Of a stretch of 64,000 nt of DNA, positions 21,345 through 33,549 are shown piece by piece (positions within the stretch are counted from its first letter, which is position 1; the number at the start of each line of letters is the position of its first letter). The translations under genes and the position numbers were made by a program. This stretch comes from Pseudevernia furfuracea (Eukaryota > Ascomycota > Lecanoromycetes > Lecanorales > Parmeliaceae). The stretch is from the NCBI GenBank assembly GCA_022315425.1, contig JAIUPT010000033.1, forward strand, positions 744,001 through 808,000, read 5' to 3'. The notes below the pieces were generated by a model. That model did not search any database and was not told where the DNA came from. It saw nothing but the letters and a program-made list of their open reading frames with translations.

Positions 21345-23531
21345 CTTTTAAGACTTATTTAATAACAAGTAGATATTAAGAGCGTATATTTTAAATTCGT
21401 TTGAGAGTCTTAATAGACTTAAAGTCTTTAATAGATATCACTTAAGATACTTATAAAGTTGATTATTTAAGATGAAAGACTATTAACAGACTTAATAGAT
21501 TATCGCAGAGTTCACCTTAATAGAATTTAAATAAAAATAAATTTCGACGAACTCGTTTCTTTTATAATCTTTCTCAGACTCATCTAAAGAGTATTATAAT
21601 TTAGCGACGACTTACTGCTTCGAGATGTATTCGTCTTAATAAAAGACGTTCTTATATTGTTAATATTAATCTTGATTATCTTGAGGCGGCTAATTTTTCT
21701 CGTTAACATAATAAATTCTTATTTCGTAGAATCTGACGGGTCGAAAGAGGGTACGATTATAGCCTTCGACATTTGATTCTCGATTGTAGTCTTCGATATT
21801 TTCTCGAGACTAATTCTGTTATAATAGAGTTTTAAAAGATTAATTTGCGTTTTCGCTGATAATTTAAAATTATTAACGTCTCTTAAAAAGTTAACGTTGT
21901 TGAATCTATATATTTTAAACTGTTATTAATTATTACTTATACTATTCTAAAAGTCATTATATAATATATAAGATCTATTTTCATAAGGATTAAAGTTATT
22001 ATAAGACATTAATGATTTATTATAACTTTTATATGTATTATTATACGAGCGATATAAATTCGAGAGATAAAAAGAACGAGAATTATTATATTAATCTTAC
22101 TTTTTATCTGTGAAAGACTTCGAGTCATATTTGTTGCTGTAAATATTATATTAGATATCTTTTTAAAGACGTAATTCATTAATAAGACTTGATATAATCG
22201 ATGTTTTCGATGATCTAAATAAATCACGACGAAGTTCGACGTTTATATATTCGTACGTTAATAAAACTTGTTTAATTTTTATTAAAGTTAGATCTGTATT
22301 CTTACTATATATAAGAATATTATTAACGTAATTCGCGAGATTCTTTCGAGCACGCATATTCTTAATAATATATCGAATAATCTCGACGATAAATAACGAT
22401 CTTTTAGACGAATCACGAAATCGTGTCTTTAGAGTATCATATTATTCTTTAACATTATTTTGATCGTTTTTCAAATCTATTCGAATAACGTAAAATAGTT
22501 TATTAATATATTAGACGTTAATAATGTCTAATAGACAAGTATTTAGATTCTATCTAAGCAAGATTATATTTATAATATTATATTTGACTCTTAAGCGATT
22601 CGTGAAATTAAAGACATTATAATAAACGTTATAATTGTCTTTGACTTTTATAACAGATATATTAAAATTGAAATCAAAGTAGTCTACGTCACGAACTCGA
22701 AATATAGACTAAGATAATCGTCTTTCTTTATTCTAAGAGACTATATTTGACTGCGACTAATTCATATTAATTATACGCATAATATTAATTATAATAAAGA
22801 TTATTTAATTCGTCTGAGTCTATGTAAAAGCGATATTTATTATTATAGAGTTTTTAAGAACTTCTTTTATAGACGTAAAAATAGACGTGACTCTTTTATA
22901 AAAGACTTCAGCAGTCGTTTTGATAATAATAATATTAAATCGATCTAAGAAGACACTTATTGAATTAATATTAATTATCAAAGAGTCACGCGAATTGAGA
23001 TAAGCTGAAAAGTCTTTTACAGAGAATCTTGTTAAACTAATTTCAATCGACGACGAATCGTATTATCGATAATAATTAATTAGCTGAGATAATCTACGAT
23101 ATTTATAAATGCGATCGACGAATATCTTAAAGAAACGACGAAAGACTATAATATTAATAACTTAATTAATTAAGAAAACAGATAACTCAGACGTTAAACG
23201 CTTAAATTGACGTGTTATAACAGAGACTAATAGCTTAGAACGAAAATAATAATAATAAATATAATTAATAACAAGGTTAGTCTCGTAAGATATCTCGTAT
23301 AGATGAGCTCTGTTAATGACTTTAATAAAAACGTAAAATTAAAAAGTTACTTTAATAAAATCATTATTAAGCTATAATATAGAGATAGAGATAATTATAA
23401 TAATTATTAAAGAATAACGAAAGACACAACGAAGCAATTAACAATTAATAAGTTAATTTAATAATAGTCTAAAGAGTCTATTAAATAAAGACGACACTCT
23501 TAACAAGTTATAATAATAATATTATTAATTA
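21345..23531 (-). mobile_element. RIP-mutated Gypsy-like remnant (right side of the copy B insertion)
   Basis: AT-rich sequence that continues the element interrupted by copy B. On the minus strand, around 22500-22160, it reads KTRFRDSSKRSLFIVEIIRY and then LANYVNNILIYSKN, a degraded Gypsy RT. Elsewhere no domain could be assigned. A plus-strand stretch near 23110-23170 reads NAIDEYLKETTKDYNINNL, which I cannot place. Confidence 0.55.
22163..22500 (-). pseudogene. Gypsy reverse transcriptase remnant
   Basis: NYVNNILIYSKNTDLTLIKIK corresponds to the Gypsy block YLDDILIYS.....H...V, with the catalytic aspartates turned to asparagines. The preceding segment has TRFRD near the expected FRTR.G block. 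Frames are broken. Confidence 0.6.
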
Positions 23532-23711
23532 ATGCGATGCATCTATGCGAAGAACTTAAATTAATAAAAGATTATCTTATATTATCTATGAGATGACTAC
23601 TTAAGTAGAAATATCTTGAAGACGCTAGTACTAACTTGACTTGACTTCTTTAGTCTCTTTAAGATAGACGCGAAAGACATGATCTGCAGAAGACTTTCGC
23701 GAAAGACATAG
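23532..23711 (+). repeat. 180-bp dispersed repeat, copy 2
   Basis: Direct-oriented partner of 5771-5950, equal in length, differing mostly by transitions and more AT-rich. The flanks of the two copies are unrelated. Confidence 0.75.
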
Positions 23712-24295
23712 CCGTAACATAACTCTTTTTAATACTTTTCAAATCTTATTATATCTTTAGTAATAATTCTAAGACATCTATTTAGGTTAATAATGTTATA
23801 ATAAAACGTAAATATTACGTCGAAATCGAGAAAGCAACGACATAACGTCTTTAACGCGCGACTATCGATTCGAGTTATTTAACGATTAATAAGAGATCTT
23901 TATTCAGCGATTTTCTTTTTCGATCGCAAATTGGTTTTCATATAAATTATGGCGCCTAAATTATTTATATTAAAAATTATTAAAAATTATTATTTCTTTA
24001 ACTCTTCATTAATAAAAATTATTTCAGCATCTCTGTTATCGCATAACGTTATGTTAACGATATAACATCGTCAAGACGTTATCGAAGCAATTAAGAATTA
24101 GTATCATAATAAAAAATAATAGCGTCGAATTCTTAATATCATATTTTCTGCTTTTTTATCTTCTTTACACTTATATGCATAGCGAACGACTCTAATATAG
24201 TTATGAAAACATATCTTTTCGAAAAAAAGAAATAATATTACGAGCGTATTTTATATTTCTTGATAACATCTATCTATGTTAACATTTCTTTGTTA
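23712..24295. other. AT-rich spacer, no gene seen
   Basis: Degenerate AT-rich sequence without assignable features. A short GGCGCCT word at about 23950 is the only GC-rich spot. The segment ends with TGTTAACA words repeated two to three times (24265-24297). Confidence 0.4.
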
Positions 24296-24442
24296 ACACA
24301 CTATTTCTTTTAGACTTAGCGTGTCTTGACAGATTCACTTAGTTATATATATATGATTTTCTCTCTTAGTACATAATTGTTCTATATCTAGTTATCTTAT
24401 TTAATACATCTATATAATATGACTCTATACTAATTCTAATAA
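24296..24442 (+). repeat. LTR-like repeat, RIP-mutated copy
   Basis: Aligns over its whole length with 38588-38731 in the gene-rich region. The differences are C-to-T or G-to-A in this copy (for example CCGCCATACATATATGGCC in the partner became TAGTTATATATATATGATT here). Confidence 0.8.
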
Positions 24443-24968
24443 ATTCATATATTGAGTATTGTAAATGCGTACGATAAAACTATCGAATAAAGAGATAACA
24501 GTACTTAAAGAAGTTACGATAACGAGAAAGTCTTATTGCAGAAGACTATAGCAATTAACAAATAACGACGTTAATTAAATAAGTCGTTTAGTAAATAATA
24601 AAAAAGAAAGAAAGATAGCGAAAGCAAAGTAAAGCAAATAATAAAGATACTTCTAATGCTAGCAATTTAGTTAATAATAATGAATACTATACTAATATTA
24701 TTATTATATTATTATAATATAGACTCTAATTTAATATATAATAAAAAGATGTTAAATAACTATAAAGAGAATAAAGTCTTAAGTATATAATCGCTAGTCT
24801 CGCTAGTCGCTTTAGAACAAGTGTAGTCTAGCTTCTTCAGTTCTTCTTTAAGAGAAGACGTCTCTTGTTAAAGACTTTCTTTTAAATCTTCTATCGTAAT
24901 AAGATCGAATAGTATTAAAAGATATACTTATATTACTAGTCTATATCTATCTAGCTAAGAGAAATAGA
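24443..24968. other. AT-rich spacer, no gene seen
   Basis: Degenerate sequence. Short A+T simple stretches lie around 24680-24760. No coding or RNA feature was recognised. Confidence 0.4.
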
Positions 24969-25350
24969 CGAGCGATCGTACGCTAGCAAGTTTATAACTA
25001 ATATATAAGTCTATATAATAACTTATCTTTAGTGATTATCTTTTAATTTAGTCTAACAATTAATAAACTCGTTTCTTCTTTTATATCTATTCTCGAAAGA
25101 ACTAGTTCGAGTAATAAGCTTAACGACGAGAGATAGAGAGTTCGATTCTCGTGTCGTAAGTTCTATAGTTTTAAGATAATAAGTCTTCACTCTTATTCCT
25201 GAGAGCGTGACGTCTTCTTTTCTTAGGGCAGTAGATGGGCGAGCGATCGTACGCTAATAAGTCTATAATTGATATATAAGTTCGTTTAGTAACTTATCTT
25301 TAGTGATCACCTTTTGATTTAGTCGTAACGGTTAGCAAACCCGTCCCTTC
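24969..25350 (+). repeat. Direct repeat pair of about 110 bp, RIP-graded
   Basis: Unit 1 is 24969-25078 and unit 2 is 25240-25350. Both start CGAGCGATCGTACGCTA and contain AACTTATCTTTAGTGAT. Unit 2 keeps C and G where unit 1 has T and A, so it is less mutated. Between them, near 25117-25160, lies an imperfect hairpin around GAGTTCGATTCTC, a tRNA T-arm-like word. Confidence 0.7.
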
Positions 25351-25540
25351 TCTGAGAGAGGGGTGAGAAAATAAAAAGCATCGCAACACCAGCGCCATTA
25401 GGAATCGAACCAAATACGAACCAAATACCTCCGCAAAACAGGGTGTACATGTAGCAAAAAGGGGTGTACATGTAGCTAAAGGGGGTGTACACGTAGCAAT
25501 ACCCTTGAAAAATGAAGTCATTCAAGAATTTGCCAAGCAT
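25351..25540 (-). repeat. Short relic with tRNA B-box word and 20-bp tandem repeats
   Basis: On the minus strand it contains GGTTCGATTCC followed by TAATGGCGCTGG and GTTGCGATGCTTT. This matches the plus-strand sequence near 35462-35510. At 25440-25500 three repeats of GGGTGTACATGTAGC with short spacers occur. Two overlapping minus frames here are products of the repeats and not genes. Confidence 0.55.
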
Positions 25541-26214
25541 GCCAAGAGTTTTAGCGCATGTGCGGGACTTTATGTGCCACTCTCCGTAAGGTATGCATAT
25601 CTCGAATATCGATAATATACTCAGCTAAAGTGACTAGATAGCTGTTTCAAAACGGCCGAAAGAGCTTACATTCAACATTATTAGTCCATATTTGAATGTT
25701 TGTTAAGGGGCGCCTCAGGGGCGAATACTGCCCGGAAGAGCGCTGTTTGACGAGTAATTTTTGATGCGACAGAGCAGACGCTTGCTTAGTGGGGCATCCT
25801 TCCAAAAATCCTTCTATGACTGTCGAAGCAGCTCTTTACACGGTAATTACCGCTAGTTGTAATTGACGGTCATACGAACCTACGTTCCTACAGGTAAGTA
25901 AGTAAAAAGAACCTAACTATGTTTTAAACACTGGTGTTGTTGTTGTTGAGAAAATACCTTATAAGCTTATCATTTAGCTGCATTCCGAAATTAACAAGAG
26001 AGCGAGGGGTTTCGGAGTATTTAACGGCACGTACGGAGTATATCCTTCGATGACCTTCGTTTCCTTAGATATCGCATGATATCATTCACGATTTGGATAT
26101 GATCACCTTCTGTGTGACACGACCGACAAATGAACTGACACGAAGAAGGCGCGAGATACTAGAGCGCCCTCACTACACTCACACTCACTGCGGTGTGAAG
26201 AGCGAAGGGCTGCC
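25541..26214. promoter_or_regulatory. Transition from AT-rich DNA to the TAF1 promoter region
   Basis: Base composition becomes balanced at about 25.4-25.6 kb. No gene is seen. A GTTGTTGTTG simple run lies at 25934. The last few hundred bases must contain the TAF1 promoter and 5' UTR. No clear TATA box was found. Confidence 0.45.
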
Positions 26215-29200
26215 ATGCCTCATGCAACGGCAGTGCATCAATCTGGGGATGATCATGATGACGTTCTGATCCAGCAGTTCCTTGACGCACCGACTATAGA
26301 GGATCCTTTCGGCCTCAACCGCGAGCTTGAACCGGGGGAAAAGGCGGAGGATGCCGAGAATTATGAAGATATCAGTGATGATGATGATCTGGCGGACGAT
26401 GAAGATGCGGAAGGGGAGCGAAGGTCTCAGATAGAACATGGACAGCAGACTGGTGCTTCTACCAAAAGCCTGGAGGCGTTCACGCAGGATGTCGACTTTC
26501 CCGCATTACTAAACGGAAGCGGCTTTGAAGATAATACGTATGATGATGACCTTTTTGGCGAAGATTTATCATCTCCGGTAGAAACAAACATTGGCGTGGG
26601 AAAGAACGAAATCGGGTATGATCAAGATGGTCTATCGGATTTCGACGACAGCACGTCGCCTCAGGCTCAGGCTGTGCGTCTTCCAACGTCCACTTTGTCA
26701 CGCCCGGTAGAAGCCCCAGGAAAAATTGTCCCGCGAACAACGACTCTCAGTTCGAAAGAATCTCCACCATCGAAAGAACTACAGCGCCAACAAGAGCTGC
26801 TCGCTATGTCCAGAAATGGCACTACGAACACGGATGGCTTACCGGCCCCCCCGGAAAATCGCGAGGAGCTACTGGCGTCATTGTGGCCCAAATTTGAGCG
26901 TGACACAGTACCGAAGTTCATGGACTTGCTTCCACCGAAACGAGCACGATATCTTGGCAAATCTATTCCCAAGCCGCCGAAACCGGTCAACCCCACTAAG
27001 ATTAACCTGGAGCTTGCCTTGGATCAGGAGAAGAGCTTCAAGGTCTCGTCGATGCCCAACAAGCCTAATGTTGAGGAGACTAGTAGCCAAGGAATTGTCA
27101 CCATACAAGAAGACATCGTTGTTGAGAAGGACAATGAAGAAGACGTGGACATGGAAACTGACTTCGAGAACGAGCTGGTCGGAGGGATTTCGTGGCAAGA
27201 CTTGCAAGTAATATGCGAGGACTGGGATACTCGTAGTGTGGCAGAATCCCCTGAGTCTGAACAGGGTTTGTCTCAGAGCCATAAAGCTAGCAATCCCGAA
27301 GCATACGAAGACCCTCATCATGCGTGGCCATCTGCAAAAGTAAGTTTTACTCAATATGTCAAGAGAACACATGCTGACGTTCACCCACAGCGACGGAAAC
27401 TAGACCATCTAGAGGCCAACATACTTCGCGCTCCCCAGTTCTTGTTTCCATCGTTCCAGGATCCCGACCAAGCGACTTCGAAGATTGCAAAGACCGTCAC
27501 ACTGGACCTCAATGATTCGAGACTTCTGATCGATCACGTCCAGCCCAACCCCATATCCAGAAATGTCTTCGGACGCTCGGATATCAAGAGAGCAGGACGT
27601 GGAGCATTCACGAAAGGTCTAAGCCAAAGATATAACATCTCCAACGATGAGGCATATGACTTGCTCAAGGAGAATCACCAAAGCAAGGTTCGAAGCATCC
27701 TTGGTAATGTCGCTGTGGAACACAGCCTACCTGCTATAAGGTTGCAATGGCCATTCGTAAGTATTACGAACCTGCCATGATCATTTACTACCCTGTTACA
27801 AGAGCTAACATTGCAAAGTACAAAACGAAACTAGATAAGCAGGATGCAAGGTCTTTTCATCGACCAGGCTTGAAGGTTAATCGCAACGAACAGGTTGTTT
27901 TCAGCAAACCAGCGATCACCAAAAAGAAGCACACGAAGGGAAAAGACACGCAGAAGCTGTTCCCTGACAGCAAAGCTCTGTCTTTGGCAGATAACTCGAA
28001 TGTTCTTCTATTAGAGTATTCCGAGGAGTACCCAACGATGCTTTCAAATGTGGGCATGGGCAATCGCGTCATCAACTATTACCGAAGAAAGACCATGGAT
28101 GACACATCGAGGCCTAAGCTTGATGTTGGCGAGACAGCTGTTCTTTTGCCCCAGGACAAGAGCCCGTTCTCAATATTTGGTCATGTCGACCCCGGCCATA
28201 TCACCCCAACGCTACACAATGGCATGTACAGAGCTCCAATCTTCAAGCATACAGCAAGGAACAACGACTTTTTAGTAGTCAAGAACACAACCGGAACAGA
28301 CGGCTCGGCTTGGTATATGAGGAACATCGAAATCCTATACGTAGTCGGCCAGGAGTTTCCGTCGGTAGATGTTCCGGGTCCTCATTCGCGAAAAGTCACT
28401 ACCGCCTCCAAAAACCGCCTGAAGATGATCTCCTATCGCCTGATCCGAAAGAGCAAGAACAACAGAATTAGTGTAGGCGAAGTCACGAGTCATTTCGCCG
28501 ACACCAGTGATATGCAAAATCGTCAGAAGATGAAAGAATTCATGCAATTCAACAAAGAGCACAAAGAATGGCAAATGCGGTCTGGGGAAGCAGTTCCTGA
28601 TGAGGAGATGATCAGGACAACTGTGAAACCCGAAGACGTGTGTCTACTCGAATCAATGCAGGTTGGTCAGCAGCATCTGCAGGATGCAGGATTCAACAAA
28701 GAGGACGATGAATCTGAGGGTGACGAATCTAAAGAAGGCCAAAGTATCGAACAACAGCTTGCGCCTTGGTACACGTCGCGAAATTTCTTGCATGCTACGC
28801 AGGGTAAAGCTATGTTGACATTGCATGGAGAAGGAGACCCAACACGCCGCGGCGAGGCTTTTAGTTTCATCAAGACTTCCATGAAAGGAGGGTTCAAGCC
28901 TGTGGGAGCAAGTGCAAACGAGAAAATGAATGCGAGGCAGATAAAAGAGTCTGGTGGCCACGCTTACAACGTTCAAGATCAACAAAGATCGTACGAAGAA
29001 TCGATTCGGAAAATATGGGAAGCTCAGAAACAAAGTCTATCCTCGACAGTCGATCAGTCAGAATCGGACATGGACGAAAATCCGATGGAAGAGGCTTCCA
29101 ATAGTGCCTTTCGTGCAGAGACTCCGCGATCAGAAGCGCAGACACCTGCTACTTTACGGCGTCGAGATGACGAGACTACTAGTCAATTTACCCAGGCCAG

Positions 29201-29920
29201 TACCAGCAGCCAAGCAGGGAAAATTCTCAAGATCACACGGCAGATTCAAGATGAGTACGGCAATGTTGAACCACGCACGGAAATTGTACGAGCACCGAAA
29301 GTGATACGGCAATACCTGAAGCGAAGACACGCAAAGGAGGCAGAGACCACAGGGTAAGGGCTATCTGACTGCTATTCGGTGCGAGGCTGACCGTATTAGG
29401 CTCACTGATATCAAACCGACCGGCATTGCTGAGCAGGACCGGCGTAATCAACAGAGGTACATACTTGTTCATCATCCCAAAAATTGAAATGCTGATTGCT
29501 ATTCAGGCTGGAAAAAGAGCTGGCACGATTGCAACGCAATAAAGAACGTCGTATTGCTCGTGACAAGCAAAAGGGGGTCCGTTTTGATGGAGCTGACGAT
29601 GAACCAGGCTCGCCGTTATCACCTGCCAATGTGCCCGTGAAGAGTGCAGGCACGCAACGCAAGTGCGCAAATTGTGGTCAAGTTGGCCACATCAAAACGA
29701 ACAAAAAGTACTATCCCCTGTTTTATTATGATGCCTTCTCCTGAGATTTCCTCGTTGTCCTCCATCCCCGTTGCTAGTTTGCGTCTTTTTATTGAGTTTT
29801 CCGAGGAGTGCTGACCGGGATGGCATCGAACTCAGGCTATGCCCCATGCTCAATGGTACGATGAAGCAAGATGAAGGTTTTGGCAGTTCCGCATTCACCA
29901 TAGGCACTTCTGACCTGTGA
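26215..29920 (+). CDS. taf1: Transcription initiation factor TFIID subunit 1 (TAF1)
   Basis: TAF1 is the scaffold subunit of TFIID, binding TBP and promoter DNA in the nucleus. Model: exons 26215-27339, 27391-27756, 27819-29353, 29507-29707, 29836-29920, about 1103 aa, close to yeast TAF1. An acidic N-terminus (ISDDDDLADDEDAEGE) is followed by the core signature KPPKPVNPTKINLE near residue 258. HVQPNPISRNVFGRSDIKRA follows near residue 430, then RLQWPF joined across an intron to YKTKLDKQDARSFHRP. Near the C-terminus is the zinc knuckle CANCGQVGHIKTNKK, whose last part LCPMLNG lies in the final exon. Intron 1 (51 bp) is in frame and stop-free, so its removal is inferred from GTAAGT and CTGAC signals. 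Intron 4 uses the weak donor GTACTA but restores the conserved zinc-knuckle sequence. No bromodomain, as usual in fungi. Confidence 0.93.
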
Positions 29921-30367
29921 AAACCACACGCTTGCATATCAAGGCGCTCCGTATGTTACCTGGAAAAGCCTTTAGATGTCATGGTCCTGTGTTGCATTGC
30001 ATTGGCGTTAGAATAGCAAGACTATCGTGGATCCCGGCGACCCCGGGCTTTCCAAGCAGCTAATAATGAAAACACCATCCATCGTATATAAGGTTCACGG
30101 GCATCTCACACGCTCACACAAGGCGATTTGAAAAAGATAGGTATTGCTTGCACGATTCATTTGCACTAATATGACTGAGCTGGAGGAATCTGATTGCAGC
30201 TTAGCTATACTCTCGTGGATGTAAGACTACGCGGAGTTTTGGCCGCAGCTGCTCCCAATCTATGAAATGAGCCCGGCCTGGCTCGACAAATTGACAAACA
30301 ACGGAAGCGGCCAGAAAAGACAGCATCACATCCCACGACATTAAGTTCAAGCAGCTCAAGCAGCGGA
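29921..30367. other. Convergent intergenic region TAF1 / kinase
   Basis: Contains the 3' ends of both genes. No coding or RNA feature seen. Confidence 0.5.
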
Positions 30368-33300
30368 TCAATCAAAGCTAGGTATCATGCTCCTTGCACC
30401 ACGCTGTCGCCCACGCTCTTCCTCGAACGAGACAAGCTTGGGCCTGCGGTACGTGTAGCCAAGGAAAGCTCCTTTCTTCCGAATTTCGAGGACTTTTCTG
30501 CCCACGTCTTTGTCCCTGAGAACCCGATCTCGCGGCCTCTTCTTTTCTTTCGCTTTGCCTGCTTCTCCCTCTCCACCCCCAGCGCCGTCTTTCCCACCGC
30601 GACCAGGGGCAGCAGGGTTCAAGAGAAGATCGCCCTGACCTTGTGCGCCATCAACCTGTGTCATACGAGCTGTGCCGACAACAGCATCGCGCGTTTCCTC
30701 ATCCGAGGCATCATGCAGGTCAGATTGACTAGCCGCATCATCGACATCGCTGATCGGCTCTTCCTCATCAAAGTATTTGGTATCGTCGCGGCCACTTACG
30801 TCGGGAACGAAAGGAGGTCTGGTCAGGTGCAGTCGATCCCATGAGATACGACGAAAGAAGGCATGGGCTTTGATATCAGTCGCATCGTCTGGATAGACAT
30901 AATTACCTTGATAGTCTTGCGCATGTGGATCTGCACGTCTTGCTACCAGTTGACCTGGGGTACGTTTCGAGTGCTGGTAGTCATTGAGCCGATACTTCTT
31001 CGAGCAAAGTCGATGCTCCTTTTCCTGTAGGAGGCTGTTGACGAGCTCCATGGCATCAAAGGACACCTTCTCTTTTCTATCGACCTCTCGCTCATCAGGA
31101 AATATTAATGTTTTTGCGTTGTCCTGCATCAGTCAGCACAATTATTTGCAAAGTAGGGCATTATCTGTACTAATATCTTGGCCTTGGTGTCTTCTCTTTT
31201 CTCGCAGACAAAAGGTGTAAAGCCGTACAGACACTTGCGCGGGTTTCAGCGCGAACTTTACCCATGACCTCGGATGTCTGACTAACCTCGTAAAGTATGA
31301 TGCCGATGCTCCACCAGTCACAACGCCCATCATATGGGTCGCCACGGATTACCTCTGGGGCCATGTACTGACTCGTCCCAACTACGCTTCCGGCCAATCT
31401 TCGCTTACCATGACGGTTCCTCCACTGCAGTATTGATTCGTGCTCGCTTGGGCCATCGACCTGTGGCTTTTCGTGCCGTCCTCGCCGATTCGTGAGAATA
31501 TCAGCCAAGTTGGTCTTGACTTCTTTGAGGGCGTCTTCTTCTTGGTCTTGAGAGTCACCCTTGACCTCGATGCCTAATTTCTCCATCAAGGACTGTCGAT
31601 GATTCTTGAAGTAGCGTTGGTCGTGTGCCCAATGACCGTCGAATGCAAGGCCAAAGTCCGATATCCTCAGGTGGCCAGATGCGGATATCAAGAAGTTGTC
31701 AGGTTTGACATCTCGATGAATCCATCGAAGTCGGTGAGCTTCTTCAACGCAAAGAATCATTTCTGCTATGTACCATCTTGCGTGCCTTTCTTTCAAGATA
31801 TCCTTGCGGAATAGTAGGCCCAAGAAGTCACCCCCGACCATGTATTCCATTACCAAGTAGAGGTTGGTGCTGTCTTGGAAGCTGGATATTAGGGGTACAA
31901 CCCATCTGGACTTCTCGGAAGCAACAAGGAAATCCCGCTCGGCACGCAGATGACCCTCTTGACAGTTCCGGAGCATATCAGATTTACGAATGACCTTCAT
32001 TGCGTAGACCTCTTTCCGGGAGGTCTTGGACCCTCGTCGATGAGAACTTCCAGGGCCGTCTAGAGTTGATTTCAAGGCCTCTATGGCAGTGGCCCTTAAG
32101 TTAATCAATTCTTCGCGTGGCGATTGTTTCCAATTAGACATAGCTGGCGGCGTATAAGGGGCCAGGACTGTATCGTTTTTTTCACGCACAAGTCTAACAA
32201 CCCCAAAACTGCCTTTTCCAAGGATTCTGACCACTTCGTAGCCGGCAACAGCAACGCCCGAACCCGAGCCTTTGCTCATCTCATTGGTTTTGCTTTTCAA
32301 TACACGAGTCTGCCGAAGATGCTCACTCTCATAGGCTGCCCATGCGTAGCGCTCTTGCTGACGTTGTTCTTCGGACATTGACTGAGATTCTAGGCGAAGT
32401 TCGAGATCATTTCGCCTTATCGAGCGTGGACTAGCGTGACCTGCTAACAATGAATTGAAATGAGTTTCGAAGAAGATCTTAGCATTCGCAGTTGTTTCTA
32501 CTGTGACCACAGTGGGAGTAACGACTGGCGGTGCTTCTTGAATTGGGGTCAGTGGCTTTTCTCGTGCGATTATCTCTGCAGTGGCAATATTTGCTGTATC
32601 ACTATGTTTTTCGTTGCCATCCGGAGCTTTGGCGGAACGCAAAGAAGCGACGTTTGACTCAAGAGAGGTCTTGCCGGTAGATGGATCACCTGCGGATACG
32701 CTGCCACTATAATTGTAGCTCGAAGGCGCAGTGCTCACCCGAGGGCTAAGCTCCTGGTCACTCTGAGCACCAGGATCTTGAGGTGGATCTTCATGCATTG
32801 AGAGGAGGCTTGGTCTCGTGCGAAGATTCGGGCGGTGGACTATTGTAGGGTGTCCGAAAGTAGCAGACAGCTTATGAGAGAGCTGGTGAGCAAAGCCTGA
32901 ATTGGAGATGCTTTGCCGGAGCCCTGGCTCTTTACGCTTGATGTGGGTGTCAGTCGGGACCAGATAAGACTGAGTCGGTTTGTGCGATGTCCAAGGTTCG
33001 TCAGCAACACTCGGTTGCGCTGTTTCAGTTTCAACTAGGGGAAAGAGCCGAATCTGTGAATTTCCTTGCGGCATAGTAGTAGGAGTTCTCTTGCTAGAAG
33101 GTGACTCCAACGGACCCATAGGACTGAGGGCTTGGCTACGAGATGCCGTCGAGATCGAAGAGGTTGCAGCATCCTTAACGATAGCCCGAGCAACATCTCG
33201 CTCACTTGGGGGATTTGACGAATGTTTGGTATTCAGGATGTCTGGCCGCGCTTAGTGGATGTTTTAGGTGCTCAATTAGAGAAGAGCACATACCACTGCT

Positions 33301-33549
33301 CCTCTGTAAGCCTACGATAGAAAGGATTTTCGAGCCATGCCGTCGCATCCTTGCGGCCAGACCCGATCGCTCGTGGCCGTCTTCCATGCTACATCCATCG
33401 AAAGACATATCAGTGACAGCGAATCTATCGTCAGCGCCCTCATGGGTATCGAGCATCGACTGGTCGACAACAAGCACCTTGTTGGGCTGACTTGAAGCAA
33501 AAAGGCTTTTGGAGCTCCAGCGCCATTTTCTTTTGGTATCGCCTTTCAT
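30368..33549 (-). CDS. NDR-like AGC serine/threonine protein kinase
   Basis: Model (transcript order): exons 33549-33294, 33241-31287, 31233-31171, 31123-30368, about 1009 aa. A long Ser/Thr/Pro-rich N-terminus precedes a basic helical segment (SEEQRQQERYAWAAYESEH), where NDR kinases bind Mob proteins. The kinase domain has GKGSFG, VYAMKV, HRDVKPDN and DFGLAF. There is then a long insert of about 90 residues before VVGTSQYMAPEVI, an NDR/LATS hallmark. After CLYGFTPF comes the AGC tail with YFDEEEPISDV and the hydrophobic motif FLGYTYRRP. NDR kinases act in polarity, septation and stress signalling. Which fungal NDR class this is (Cot1/Orb6, Dbf2/Sid2 or a third, Ppk35-like type) is unsettled; CLYGFTPF and the C-tail look unlike Dbf2. 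For exon 2 an alternative acceptor 9 bp upstream is also in frame. Confidence 0.85.

Noticed and set aside
25300..25540. Minus-strand frames with repeated ATCTP or YMYTPF words
   Set aside because: Products of three tandem copies of a GGGTGTACATGTAGC-type repeat in a transposon relic.
26726..27384. Frames of 161 and 168 codons within TAF1 in other frames
   Set aside because: Fully inside TAF1 coding sequence, without family resemblance; TAF1 motifs are continuous in the chosen frame.
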